Source: DASUFP01 sp036274495 (GTDB lineage: Bacteria; Bacteroidota; Bacteroidia; AKYH767-A; OLB10). From it: 61,438 nt of DNA. The stretch lies in NCBI GenBank assembly GCA_036274495.1, contig DASUFP010000125.1, positions 1 to 61,438 on the forward strand, written 5' to 3'. A model generated the notes under the pieces. That model had not been told where the DNA came from. It did not search any database and saw only the letters and a list, made by a program, of their open reading frames with translations. How positions within the stretch are numbered: the first letter of the stretch is position 1; each line of letters begins with the position of its first letter. Made by a program: the position numbers and the translations under genes. Of this stretch, positions 8,825-17,707 are shown one piece after another.

Positions 8825-9790
8825 TCATAAAATTCCCTCTTTTAAAAGATCATGCAGGTGTACAAAACCATAATACGTTCCTGATTCGGCAACAACGAGC
8901 TGTGTAATATTGTGCTGTTTCATGAGCTGTAATGCCTCCACGGCCATCATCCCGGGAGGGATGGCTTTGGGTAAACGGGTCATAATATCAGCAGCCTTAA
9001 CGGAGTCGAAGTTTCCTCCTTTCTCCATCATTCTCCTGAGGTCTCCGTCGGTAATAATACCGGCAAGTTTCCCGTCGCTCAGCACGGCAGTAGCACCAAG
9101 CCGTTTGGCAGAAATTTCATAAATTACGGTAGCAAGGCTGTCGTCCGGCCCTACCGAAGGTGAAGGATTATTCGGATAAATGTCCGATACCTTTAAATAC
9201 AACCTTTTGCCGAGAGCTCCGCCGGGGTGGAAACGCGCAAAGTCGTTGCTGGTAAATCCGCGGCATTCAAGCAGGCATACTGCAAGCGCGTCACCCATTG
9301 CCATCTGGGCTGCGGTGCTGCTGGTAGGAGCCAGGTTGTTGGGACAAGCCTCTTTTTCAACTGTTGTGTTAAGCACAAAGTCGGAATGGGTGGCCAGGTA
9401 TGACTTTGTATCGCCTGCCATTCCGATGAGCTTGTTGTTACCGGCTTTTATAAGTGGTACCAGCACCTTGATTTCAGGAGTGTTACCACTTTTGGAAATA
9501 CAAATAACCACATCATTCGACTGAATGATCCCGAGATCGCCGTGAATGGCGTCGGCTGCATGCATAAAAATGGCAGGCGTTCCGGTTGAGTTAAAGGTTG
9601 CCACAATTTTTTGGGCAATAATTGCGCTCTTCCCTATTCCTGTTACTACCACCCTTCCTTGAGAAAAATGTATTACTTTTGCGGCCTCAATAAAATCCTT
9701 ATCCACCAGCGCTTCCAGGCCGGTTATGGATTCGGCTTCTATTGCCAGAGTCCGACGGGCGATTTGAGATATTTCCTGATCTGATTTCAA
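8825..9790 (-). CDS. kdsD: Arabinose-5-phosphate isomerase (KpsF/GutQ family)
   Basis: Converts D-ribulose-5-phosphate to D-arabinose-5-phosphate, the first step to Kdo of LPS. At 321 residues it has the usual build: an N-terminal SIS domain (about 30-170, with GIGKSAIIAQ, HAADAIHGDLG and CISKSGNTPE) and two CBS domains (about 200-320, ending in QLVVAESGTYYGFVHLHDLL). The only canonical start in frame after the upstream stop is TTG at 9790. It is divergent from recQ. The Kdo pathway partners kdsA and kdsB are absent from the window. LptB lies downstream on the same strand. Confidence 0.92.
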   Translation of the reverse strand: MKSDQEISQIARRTLAIEAESITGLEALVDKDFIEAAKVIHFSQGRVVVTGIGKSAIIAQKIVATFNSTGTPAIFMHAADAIHGDLGIIQSNDVVICISKSGNTPEIKVLVPLIKAGNNKLIGMAGDTKSYLATHSDFVLNTTVEKEACPNNLAPTSSTAAQMAMGDALAVCLLECRGFTSNDFARFHPGGALGKRLYLKVSDIYPNNPSPSVGPDDSLATVIYEISAKRLGATAVLSDGKLAGIITDGDLRRMMEKGGNFDSVKAADIMTRLPKAIPPGMMAVEALQLMKQHNITQLVVAESGTYYGFVHLHDLLKEGIL

Positions 9791-9844
9791 AATAAAAAAA
9801 TTTTCGGATTGTATTTCCGTTTATTTGTTTATATATTTATACGA

Positions 9845-9852
9845 CAAAAATA
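9845..9852 (-). promoter_or_regulatory. Candidate -7 box for kdsD
   Basis: Minus-strand TATTTTTG, a TAnnTTTG match 54 bases before the TTG start, in a very AT-rich divergent region shared with recQ. The AT bias raises the chance of a random match. Confidence 0.3.
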
Positions 9853-9874
9853 CCAAATAATAACACAGAGTTGA

Positions 9875-12076
9875 ATGAGCATGCTTGTTGAAGAGAGTTT
9901 TCTGCAGTCCAGTCTCCAAAAATTTTTCGGCTATGAGGCTTTTAAAGGTGACCAGGAAGCCATAATTAAGAATGTACTGGATGGCAAAGATACCTTTGTT
10001 ATCATGCCCACGGGAGGCGGAAAGTCGATGTGTTACCAATTGCCCGCATTGCTTAGCAAAGGGACTGCAATTGTAATTTCCCCCCTTATTGCCCTGATGA
10101 AAAACCAGGTGGACTCGATCAGAGGATTCGGGACCGAAGAAGGAATTGCACATTTTCTTAATTCATCACTTAACAAAGCCGAAACAGCACAGGTAAAAAA
10201 AGATATTGTAAGCGGTAAGACAAAGTTGCTTTATGTGGCGCCGGAGTCGCTTACAAAAGATGAGAACGTTGCTTTTCTGAAGGAAATAAAAATTTCCTTT
10301 TTTGCTATTGATGAGGCACATTGTATTTCGGAATGGGGTCATGATTTCAGACCCGAATACCGCCGGCTTCGTCCTATCATCGAACAAATCGGTAAACTTC
10401 CAATTATTGCCCTGACCGCAACAGCCACCGAAAAAGTACAGCAGGATATTCAGAAAAATCTGAACATGCTGAACGCGACAATTTTTAAATCATCCTTTAA
10501 CCGGCCAAATCTGTATTATGAGGTACGGCCTAAAGTGGATGTCCTTAAAGAGATTATTAAATATATCAAAAACCACCAGGGCAAATCCGGAATTGTATAC
10601 TGCCTGAGTCGTAAAAAAGTTGAAGAGGTTGCACAAACGTTAAATGTAAACGGAATAAAAGCTGCACCTTATCACGCCGGACTTGATGCAGGCGCCCGCG
10701 CCAAACATCAGGATATGTTTCTGATGGAAAAGGTGGATGTTATTGTCGCCACAATTGCCTTTGGAATGGGTATCGACAAACCGGATGTCAGGTTTGTGAT
10801 ACACCACGATATTCCCAAAAGCCTCGAAGGCTATTACCAGGAAACCGGAAGAGCCGGAAGAGACGGAAGAGAAGGACGCTGTGTGACTTTTTACAGCTAC
10901 AAGGATATTGAAAAGCTGGAAAAGTTTATGAAAGGCAAGCCTGTTGCCGAACAGGAAATAGGAAAGCAGCTGCTGTTGGAGACGGTAGGCTATGCTGAAA
11001 CTTCAGTATGCCGCCGCCGCGTGTTGCTCCACTATTTCGGCGAAGGATATGAGCAGGATAATTGCCATAGCTGCGATAACTGCCTGCATCCTAAAACCAG
11101 AATCGAAGCACAGGACGAAGTGCAGATGCTGCTTGAAACCGTGCTGGCCGTTAAAGAGAAATTTGCCGCAGAACATGTTATTAATGTGCTCACCGGAAAA
11201 GAAGATCAGACAGTAAAATCATACGGTCACAATAAACTCGAACTTTTTGGAGAAGGCGCCGAACAGGATGCGAAATTCTGGATTGCAGTAGTTCGTCAGG
11301 TGTTACTTGCCGGAATGCTTACAAAGGACATTGACAATTACGGACTGCTGAAAATTACCCCTGCCGGCAAAGACTTTTTGAAGAATCCTGAATCGTTTAA
11401 AATTACCCAGGATCACGATTTTGATGAGGCCGAAGCCGACGACGACGAGGAACCATCAGGTGGTGGCGGTGGCGGCAGTGCCGCTGATGCCGAACTGTTT
11501 GCCATGCTGAAAGACCTTTGTAAAAAGGTCGCTAAACAGAAAAACGTTCCGCCGTTTGTTGTTTTCCAGGAAACATCGCTCGAAGAGATGGCTATTCAGT
11601 ATCCGATTACCATGGACGAACTGAAAAACATCAGCGGTGTTGGCCCGGGCAAAGCGGTGAAATTCGGCAAACCGTTTATTGAACTCATCGCAAAATATGT
11701 CGATGAAAATGAGATCGACCGCCCAATGGACCTGGTTGTAAAATCAGTTGTAAATAAAAGCGGACTCAAGGTTTACATCATTCAGAACATCGACCGTAAA
11801 CTTTCGCTCAACGATATTGCTGACGGAAAAGGACTCTCGCTGAGCGACCTCATCACCGAACTCGAAAGCATAGTATCCTCGGGAACCAAAATTGATATCA
11901 ACTACTACCTTAACGAGGTAATAGATGAAGATCGCCAGAGCGACGTGTTTGATTATTTCCGCACCGCGGAAACGGATTCCATTTCAGCGGCACTCGACGA
12001 ACTGCAGGATGAGGAATATTCAGAAGAGGAAATTCGTTTGATGCGAATCAAGTTTATGAGTGAGATGGCAAATTAA
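9875..12076 (+). CDS. recQ: ATP-dependent DNA helicase RecQ
   Basis: 3'-5' helicase for recombination and replication-fork repair. The helicase core shows Walker A PTGGGKS at 45-51, IDEAHCISEWGHDFRPEY near 144, and motif VI YYQETGRAGRDG. A zinc-binding Cys cluster follows at about 378-403 (VCRRR, NCHSCDNC), then the winged-helix RQC region. A hinge of six glycines near residue 530 (EPSGGGGGGSAAD) precedes an HRDC domain (LDELKNISGVGPGKAVKFG region). The last 110 residues form an acidic helical tail. At 733 residues it is longer than E. coli RecQ (about 610), as is common in Bacteroidota. It is convergent with the M20 gene. Confidence 0.95.
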   Translation: MSMLVEESFLQSSLQKFFGYEAFKGDQEAIIKNVLDGKDTFVIMPTGGGKSMCYQLPALLSKGTAIVISPLIALMKNQVDSIRGFGTEEGIAHFLNSSLNKAETAQVKKDIVSGKTKLLYVAPESLTKDENVAFLKEIKISFFAIDEAHCISEWGHDFRPEYRRLRPIIEQIGKLPIIALTATATEKVQQDIQKNLNMLNATIFKSSFNRPNLYYEVRPKVDVLKEIIKYIKNHQGKSGIVYCLSRKKVEEVAQTLNVNGIKAAPYHAGLDAGARAKHQDMFLMEKVDVIVATIAFGMGIDKPDVRFVIHHDIPKSLEGYYQETGRAGRDGREGRCVTFYSYKDIEKLEKFMKGKPVAEQEIGKQLLLETVGYAETSVCRRRVLLHYFGEGYEQDNCHSCDNCLHPKTRIEAQDEVQMLLETVLAVKEKFAAEHVINVLTGKEDQTVKSYGHNKLELFGEGAEQDAKFWIAVVRQVLLAGMLTKDIDNYGLLKITPAGKDFLKNPESFKITQDHDFDEAEADDDEEPSGGGGGGSAADAELFAMLKDLCKKVAKQKNVPPFVVFQETSLEEMAIQYPITMDELKNISGVGPGKAVKFGKPFIELIAKYVDENEIDRPMDLVVKSVVNKSGLKVYIIQNIDRKLSLNDIADGKGLSLSDLITELESIVSSGTKIDINYYLNEVIDEDRQSDVFDYFRTAETDSISAALDELQDEEYSEEEIRLMRIKFMSEMAN

Positions 12077-12107
12077 GCCAACACAAAAAAACACCCGATT
12101 TACTTTT

Positions 12108-13307
12108 TCAGCCAAGTTCCCTGATAGCCAGGTAAGCCATCAGCCCTGCGCCAATTTCCAGCGCTTTTTCGTCAATATCGAACGTTGGCGTATGAACCGA
12201 AGAGATAATTCCCTTTTCGGTGTTGCGGGTTCCCAGCCGGTAAAAACAGGCACTTGTCTGTTGCGAGTAAAAGGCAAAATCTTCAGCCGCCATCCAGATA
12301 TCAAGATCGAGGACGTTTTCGGCGCCCAGGTATTCTTCGGCTCCTGCACGTGCCGAAGCTGTCAGTTGGGGATCGTTGATTAATGCAGGGTAACCACGGC
12401 GGATTTCCAGATCGATGGTACCACCCATCCCTTCCACCACTGCTTTCGCAATCTTGTTAATTTGCTTGTGTGCTTCATCGCGCCATTTTTCGTTCAGCGT
12501 TCTGAATGTTCCTTCAACATAAACCGAATCGGGAATTACATTGGTCGCACCATTGGCTATCACTTTTCCGAAAGAAAGCACACTTGGCATCACGGGACTC
12601 GCTATACGGCTTACCACCTGTTGTAACGACACAATCAGATGCGAAGTAATCAGTACCGGATCAATATTGAGATGGGGCATGGCACCGTGTCCGCCTTTAC
12701 CCTTTACAGTAAAATAAATTTCATCTGTTGATGCCATATACACACCCGATCTGAAACCTACTTTGCCGGCATCAATAAAAGGCATAACGTGCTGTCCCAG
12801 TATTCCGTTTGGCGAAGGGTTTTCGAGGACACCTTCACGAATCATGATGGAGGCACCTCCCGGCAGCTTTTCTTCTCCCGGCTGAAAAATCAATTTAACG
12901 GTTCCATGAAACGCATCCCTTAATTCATTTATGATTCTGGCAACGCCCAGCAGTGACGCCGAATGCGCGTCGTGACCGCATGCGTGCATAACACCAACAT
13001 TTGCCGATTTGTAAGGAACATTATTTGCTTCAGTAATGGGAAGGGCATCCATATCGGCCCGCAACGCAATGGTTTTGCTTCCGGGATTTTTACCCCTGAT
13101 GAGAGCTACTATTCCGGTATCAGCCAGTTTTGCTTTTTCAGTAACACCTATCGCATCAAGCTGATTCCAGATATACTCCGATGTATGAACTTCTTTAAAA
13201 GACAATTCAGGGTGCTGATGTAAATGCCTGCGAATGGCAGTAACATCCGCATGAATTGCTTTTGCACGCTGCTTAATCTGCTCTTTTAATTCAACTGGCT
13301 TCATCAA
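12108..13307 (-). CDS. M20 family amidohydrolase / aminoacylase
   Basis: A 399-residue cytoplasmic metal-dependent hydrolase of the M20D type (IAA-amino acid / N-acyl-amino-acid hydrolases, HipO-like). Visible metal and catalytic motifs: MHACGHDAH (C110, H112, D113), FQPGEE at 141-146, GKGGHGAMPH of the dimerisation lid, and the C-terminal MAAEDFAFY. No signal peptide is present. Substrate cannot be told from sequence; likely N-acylated amino acids. It stands alone, 103 bases downstream of nothing on its own strand, and is convergent with recQ. Confidence 0.85.
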   Translation of the reverse strand: MMKPVELKEQIKQRAKAIHADVTAIRRHLHQHPELSFKEVHTSEYIWNQLDAIGVTEKAKLADTGIVALIRGKNPGSKTIALRADMDALPITEANNVPYKSANVGVMHACGHDAHSASLLGVARIINELRDAFHGTVKLIFQPGEEKLPGGASIMIREGVLENPSPNGILGQHVMPFIDAGKVGFRSGVYMASTDEIYFTVKGKGGHGAMPHLNIDPVLITSHLIVSLQQVVSRIASPVMPSVLSFGKVIANGATNVIPDSVYVEGTFRTLNEKWRDEAHKQINKIAKAVVEGMGGTIDLEIRRGYPALINDPQLTASARAGAEEYLGAENVLDLDIWMAAEDFAFYSQQTSACFYRLGTRNTEKGIISSVHTPTFDIDEKALEIGAGLMAYLAIRELG

Positions 13308-13410
13308 AGGGGCTTTATAATTTATGATACGGGTAACTGATCTTGTTTGCTGTTTGATTTTCCTGTAAAAGACCTATCGGATAGTTCGCCGGTGAAATTT
13401 TCTTCGCACA

Positions 13411-16400
13411 TTAAAAATCCAATCCCAGCGACAAATAAAATATATGATCGCGCACCACCCTGTCCTCATAACCCCATGCCCAATCGGTACGAATAAAATA
13501 ACCAAAGATCCGCGTACGCAGTCCGAATCCGAATCCCGCTACAACCGGATCAACCTGCCGGTCCAATATTACTGTTACAGGATTCTGAGAAATTATCTGT
13601 GTATTGAAGCTGTTATCTTTTGAAAACGGACTGTTGCCGGTCCATGCAGTGCCTACATCACAAAAGCCTGCAACCTGAAAATTCCTGATAAAGTCGGACC
13701 GGATTGGTTTGTTTAAGAGATAGGTGAAAACAGGTATTCTTAATTCACTGTTTATAAGGACAAAGCTGTTTCCATTACGGATGTTTTGTAAAAATCCGCG
13801 CATGTTAGTGGCGACAGCCTGAAAGCCGTAGTTCTGCGACCGGTCGATGGGTATGGTATAATCGAAATTGTCTGAAGGAACAATTGCATTATCCTGTGAA
13901 CCCATATAATACAGCAATTTCTGATCCCCAAATGAGGTGCTGGCCGCAAACCTGTTTGCCCAGATAATTTGCCGGTGTACTTTGAGGTAATACCTGAAAT
14001 CGGCGCCTACCACTCCAAGGAACGTTCTCGATTGATCAATCTGACGGAATCCTTCAGCGAAAAATTTATACCTGAATCCATTATACAAATTGAGTCCTTT
14101 GCTGATGGTATTGTCGAAAACATATTCAAGCTTCAAACTGGTCCAGTAATTATTCTGAGTAGGTGTAAGCAGGGAGGCGACATCCGTTGCAAGTGTTACA
14201 ATGCGGTCGGTTCTGAATGAAACACTCAGCCGCAAGGATGTTAAGTCGTTGAACGGATATTTAAATTGCGCTTTTGCCTCATGTGTATGAACTTTTAAAT
14301 ATGAAAAACCGGATGTATACTCACGTCCCTGCCTGTAAAAGCTATAAGTCTTGTCAATTCTCTTTTTCAGATCCTCATAAGCGGCAAAATATTCATTTGA
14401 ATCAAAATTTCCGGACAGCCTGAAACCTCCCGACATACGGTAATCATTCATAAGGTCGTTGACACCCAATTTTACAAACAGGTTCAAACCCGGGTCAAAA
14501 TAAAAAGGGTCGCCGGTAAATACCTGATAAGTGGAATTTTGAAGAATGTTATCGAGCTGCGTCACAAAATAATCGGAACTGAATGCCAGATCGTAATTCC
14601 GTTTTGTAGGAAGGAGAAAAGTATCCGCTGGTAATTGTCCTACTGATTTTCCAACAGGTACAACTTCATTTTTGGGCTCCCGAATGGTACTGTCAGGTGG
14701 AGTTTGTGTTACTGCGGGTTTGGGTTCTTTTGTTTTTACAGCAGGCGGTTTCTGGAACTCACTTTGAAAAACATAATTATTGATATCAATTTTTCCGCTA
14801 TCGGAAACCTGCACCTCCTCTTCTTTCTGTTTGGCTTTTTGCGGCTGAGGAGTTGGCTCAGGTTGTTTTTCTTCAACCAGCCGGGTACCCGAAGGAGAAA
14901 TTACCGGAATGGCCTGGGCCATTTTGCGGTCACGTAACCGGGTGTTGGGCGGAGTTATGGCATCAGCGGTTAAAACAGGTAACGGGGGCCCGACAAACAA
15001 TGCGTATTTGCCGTTGACTTCCATAAGTTCGGCATATTTGTTTTTTCGGGCACTGATTTCATGTTCCTCAACACTGCGGCTGTAATTGGATTGGGGATAA
15101 TTTCTGACAAAATACCTGTAGTGTTCTGATGTATCTACAAATGAAATGACACTGTCAAGTTCTGCTACATACCGATTGTAAATGCCATTGGCGTCGCTCA
15201 GGTAGGCGACCGATGCATCGCTTAAAGGCAACGGGTTTTTTTCGTTAACGCCGGGAGTGTTCGTAATTCTTTTTAATACCCCGGAGCCGTTGTAAACAAA
15301 AATATCATAACCGTTGTTTACCGGCTTACCGCTTACTCCCAATGTATCGTTGGCACGGCTCGAAGCAAATACGATATCCTTTCCGGAACCTACAAACCGG
15401 GGCTGTAAATCATCATACACATCATCGGTAATATGTTTCGAAGTCCTGTTGCGGACATTGTACACATAAATGTCGGTATTCCCGTTTTGAACACCTGAAA
15501 GAACAATATCCTGACCGTCGGGAGAATATGAAAAATCGAGCACCTTGTTAAAATACATAAACTTGCTGCGATCAGCTTTACGCTTTCCCGGTTTATAATA
15601 TTCCATCCAGATGTCACCTTTCTGCTCCCGCATTACAGTAAGAAACTGTCCTGAAGGGTGCCATGCCATTAACGGGAAACTGTGATCAGTGCGCTGCTCA
15701 ATTGATTTGTAACTGCCTTTCAATATTTTTTTCCGGTGACCGGTTTTCAGATCCTTAATGTATAACCTGTATTTACCATAGTCGTTTGAAATATACGCAA
15801 CCGAATTGCCGTCGGGGCTCAAAGTAACATGCTCGTATGTTCTGCCTGTTTTGTTGCGCAATTTTATGACAGCATTCACAGGTGTGGTTCTGGACTTGAC
15901 TTCGTCCTGATAATATTTCTGGTTGTAGGCAAGCCAGTTTCTGGTTAGGGTTTTCAGATTTAATCCCAGTACATATTGCAATCCGCTTTCAATATTGCGG
16001 TTAATGCGCGCCATGTACAGCATGTTGGCTATTGACGTTTTGCCATAATTTTGTGCAACATAATGCCACACTGAATGTCCTGCAAACTCACCCTCATCTT
16101 CCGACAGTTTATTAAACTTATTGTACTTTCCGGAAAGCATCGCATCCCGCATTTTGTTGTCTTCCTCGGTACCCCATCCTTTGGCTACATACTCGAATAA
16201 CCCTTGTGAGTACCAATAGGGAATAGTGAGCAAAACTGCCGACTGAATCCTGTCTTTGAAATTTCCGCCAAACATCAGCTGTTGAAAAAGTACTTCAGCG
16301 ACACCCGATCTGATCTGCTGTCTGAAATGTTCATGATCGCCATCGTAATAAAGCAAAATCTTATTTCCAAGGACTCTTGTAAGTCCCCCGGTATTACCGG

Positions 16401-16770
16401 TAACTTCGTCGCCCTGCAACCCTATGTTGGTCTGTTTCATTTCCGACAATTTGTTGAAAATGATAAACTGAAAGCGCCCGCTGGACTTATAATCAAACAA
16501 CGCTTCTATTTCCGCAATTTCTTTACCGGCTGTTTTGCCGGTATATTCGGCCAATTCCTGTCCGCCAACATAGAAATAGGTATCAAAGTCGGTGAACCGG
16601 TAGTAGGTCCAGTAAAAATCATTGAACTGAACCCTGTTTTTCCCGAAATTTGTCTGGTATCCCTGGTAAAATTGTGCTGATAAACCTGTTGGTAACAAAA
16701 AAAGTATGAATGTCAGAATACGGCGACTTCCTGACGATATTTGAGTGAAGTAAGACGCAGGTAATCTCAT
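13411..16770 (-). CDS. Pseudo-metallopeptidase / PD40 beta-propeller / outer-membrane barrel fusion
   Basis: An 1119-residue exported protein. Residues 1-32 form a signal peptide (ends GLSAQ). About 35-285 resembles the gluzincin 'peptidase MA-like' fold, but the position of HExxH reads GVAEVLF and the usual EG of the third ligand reads QG in YWYSQGLFEYV, so zinc ligands appear lost. About 300-600 holds TolB/PD40 propeller repeats (VTLSPDGNSVAYIS, MAWHPSGQFLTV, FSYSPDGQDIVLSG). About 625-705 is a Pro/Lys/Glu-rich linker. The rest is a beta barrel like the bacterial surface antigen family, ending FYLSLGLDF with a terminal Phe typical of BAM substrates. Function is unknown. Similar 'translocation protein TolB' entries occur in Bacteroidota. 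Confidence 0.75.
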   Translation of the reverse strand: MRLPASYFTQISSGSRRILTFILFLLPTGLSAQFYQGYQTNFGKNRVQFNDFYWTYYRFTDFDTYFYVGGQELAEYTGKTAGKEIAEIEALFDYKSSGRFQFIIFNKLSEMKQTNIGLQGDEVTGNTGGLTRVLGNKILLYYDGDHEHFRQQIRSGVAEVLFQQLMFGGNFKDRIQSAVLLTIPYWYSQGLFEYVAKGWGTEEDNKMRDAMLSGKYNKFNKLSEDEGEFAGHSVWHYVAQNYGKTSIANMLYMARINRNIESGLQYVLGLNLKTLTRNWLAYNQKYYQDEVKSRTTPVNAVIKLRNKTGRTYEHVTLSPDGNSVAYISNDYGKYRLYIKDLKTGHRKKILKGSYKSIEQRTDHSFPLMAWHPSGQFLTVMREQKGDIWMEYYKPGKRKADRSKFMYFNKVLDFSYSPDGQDIVLSGVQNGNTDIYVYNVRNRTSKHITDDVYDDLQPRFVGSGKDIVFASSRANDTLGVSGKPVNNGYDIFVYNGSGVLKRITNTPGVNEKNPLPLSDASVAYLSDANGIYNRYVAELDSVISFVDTSEHYRYFVRNYPQSNYSRSVEEHEISARKNKYAELMEVNGKYALFVGPPLPVLTADAITPPNTRLRDRKMAQAIPVISPSGTRLVEEKQPEPTPQPQKAKQKEEEVQVSDSGKIDINNYVFQSEFQKPPAVKTKEPKPAVTQTPPDSTIREPKNEVVPVGKSVGQLPADTFLLPTKRNYDLAFSSDYFVTQLDNILQNSTYQVFTGDPFYFDPGLNLFVKLGVNDLMNDYRMSGGFRLSGNFDSNEYFAAYEDLKKRIDKTYSFYRQGREYTSGFSYLKVHTHEAKAQFKYPFNDLTSLRLSVSFRTDRIVTLATDVASLLTPTQNNYWTSLKLEYVFDNTISKGLNLYNGFRYKFFAEGFRQIDQSRTFLGVVGADFRYYLKVHRQIIWANRFAASTSFGDQKLLYYMGSQDNAIVPSDNFDYTIPIDRSQNYGFQAVATNMRGFLQNIRNGNSFVLINSELRIPVFTYLLNKPIRSDFIRNFQVAGFCDVGTAWTGNSPFSKDNSFNTQIISQNPVTVILDRQVDPVVAGFGFGLRTRIFGYFIRTDWAWGYEDRVVRDHIFYLSLGLDF

Positions 16771-16855
16771 ACTGTAAGTGGGTGGGTGGAAGCCTCTATA
16801 ATATGGCGAATTTAAGCAATTTTGAGGTTAACCGGAATCTGTAAAATTGGAGAAA

Positions 16856-17695
16856 ATGAAGTATCGGAATGACAATTTCATGCCATTCAAGTATATGAGA
16901 CAATTGATACTGACGGTACCGCTGGTGATTTTTACTACCGTACTACTTAGGGCTCAGGAGGTAAAGCAGGCTTATGTGTTTAATACTTCCGATAAGACCA
17001 CCTACAGTACCAGCTGCGGGGCCCTGGAACCTCCCGGATGGTCAGTGATTCGGAACAGCTGCAATTTTTACACCCCTGTGACCGGAGTAGGCGGCACTGA
17101 GGGCGAACCCGACCGTATTGTTGACCTTCATTTACGCCTGGGAAATAGCGGCAATCTTGATCCAAAAGATTTTGCCTGGCTTTTTTATTATGTGAATGGC
17201 AAAATGGTGCTTACCAGGACATTCAAAGGCGATACCACCCCTGCTTCATTTGAATTCGCTGACTCGCTCACCGTACCGGCAGGCGGCAATTACAAGATCA
17301 GAATTGCACTGGTGTGTGATGAAATGGATGAATACTGGCGACTGATGAACGGCGACCTGACTGTTACAGTCCGCACCAACGGACAGCCTGCGATAACTGC
17401 GTTTCAGCCCTTATCGCATGACCCCGGACTGACTGCAGTAAGAGAAAGAAATATTGTCCGTTTAGCCTGGACCGCTCAACCGGATCCATCTGCCAATTAT
17501 TTCCTCATTGAAAAGTCCCGAAACGGTGAAGATTTTGAATTTGCCGCCTACCTGAGAAACGACAACAGCAACCTTACCCGGTATTCGTATATCGATCACG
17601 AAATTTTTAAGCCTGAAATGTGGTATCGTGTTACCCGGGTTGGCATGAACGGGAAAAAAGTTGTCGTCGGACAAAAAGTGAAACTGGAACAATAA
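16856..17695 (+). CDS. Secreted hypothetical protein with fibronectin-like C-terminal region
   Basis: About 279 residues, not recognised as a named family. A signal peptide is visible (RQLILTVPLVIFTTVLLRAQ). The TTG at 16847 is a weaker start than the ATGs at 16856 or 16895; the latter would give the cleanest signal peptide. The middle part has beta-rich text with two Cys. The last 90 residues (IVRLAWTAQPDPSANYFLIE, SRNGEDFEFAAYL, SYIDHEIF, MWYRVTRVGMNGK) look like the FnIII-like module commonly placed before T9SS sorting domains, but no sorting domain follows. It is convergent with uvrC, 12 bases apart. Confidence 0.65.
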   Translation: MKYRNDNFMPFKYMRQLILTVPLVIFTTVLLRAQEVKQAYVFNTSDKTTYSTSCGALEPPGWSVIRNSCNFYTPVTGVGGTEGEPDRIVDLHLRLGNSGNLDPKDFAWLFYYVNGKMVLTRTFKGDTTPASFEFADSLTVPAGGNYKIRIALVCDEMDEYWRLMNGDLTVTVRTNGQPAITAFQPLSHDPGLTAVRERNIVRLAWTAQPDPSANYFLIEKSRNGEDFEFAAYLRNDNSNLTRYSYIDHEIFKPEMWYRVTRVGMNGKKVVVGQKVKLEQ

Positions 17696-17707
17696 CGCTC
17701 TGAAAAA

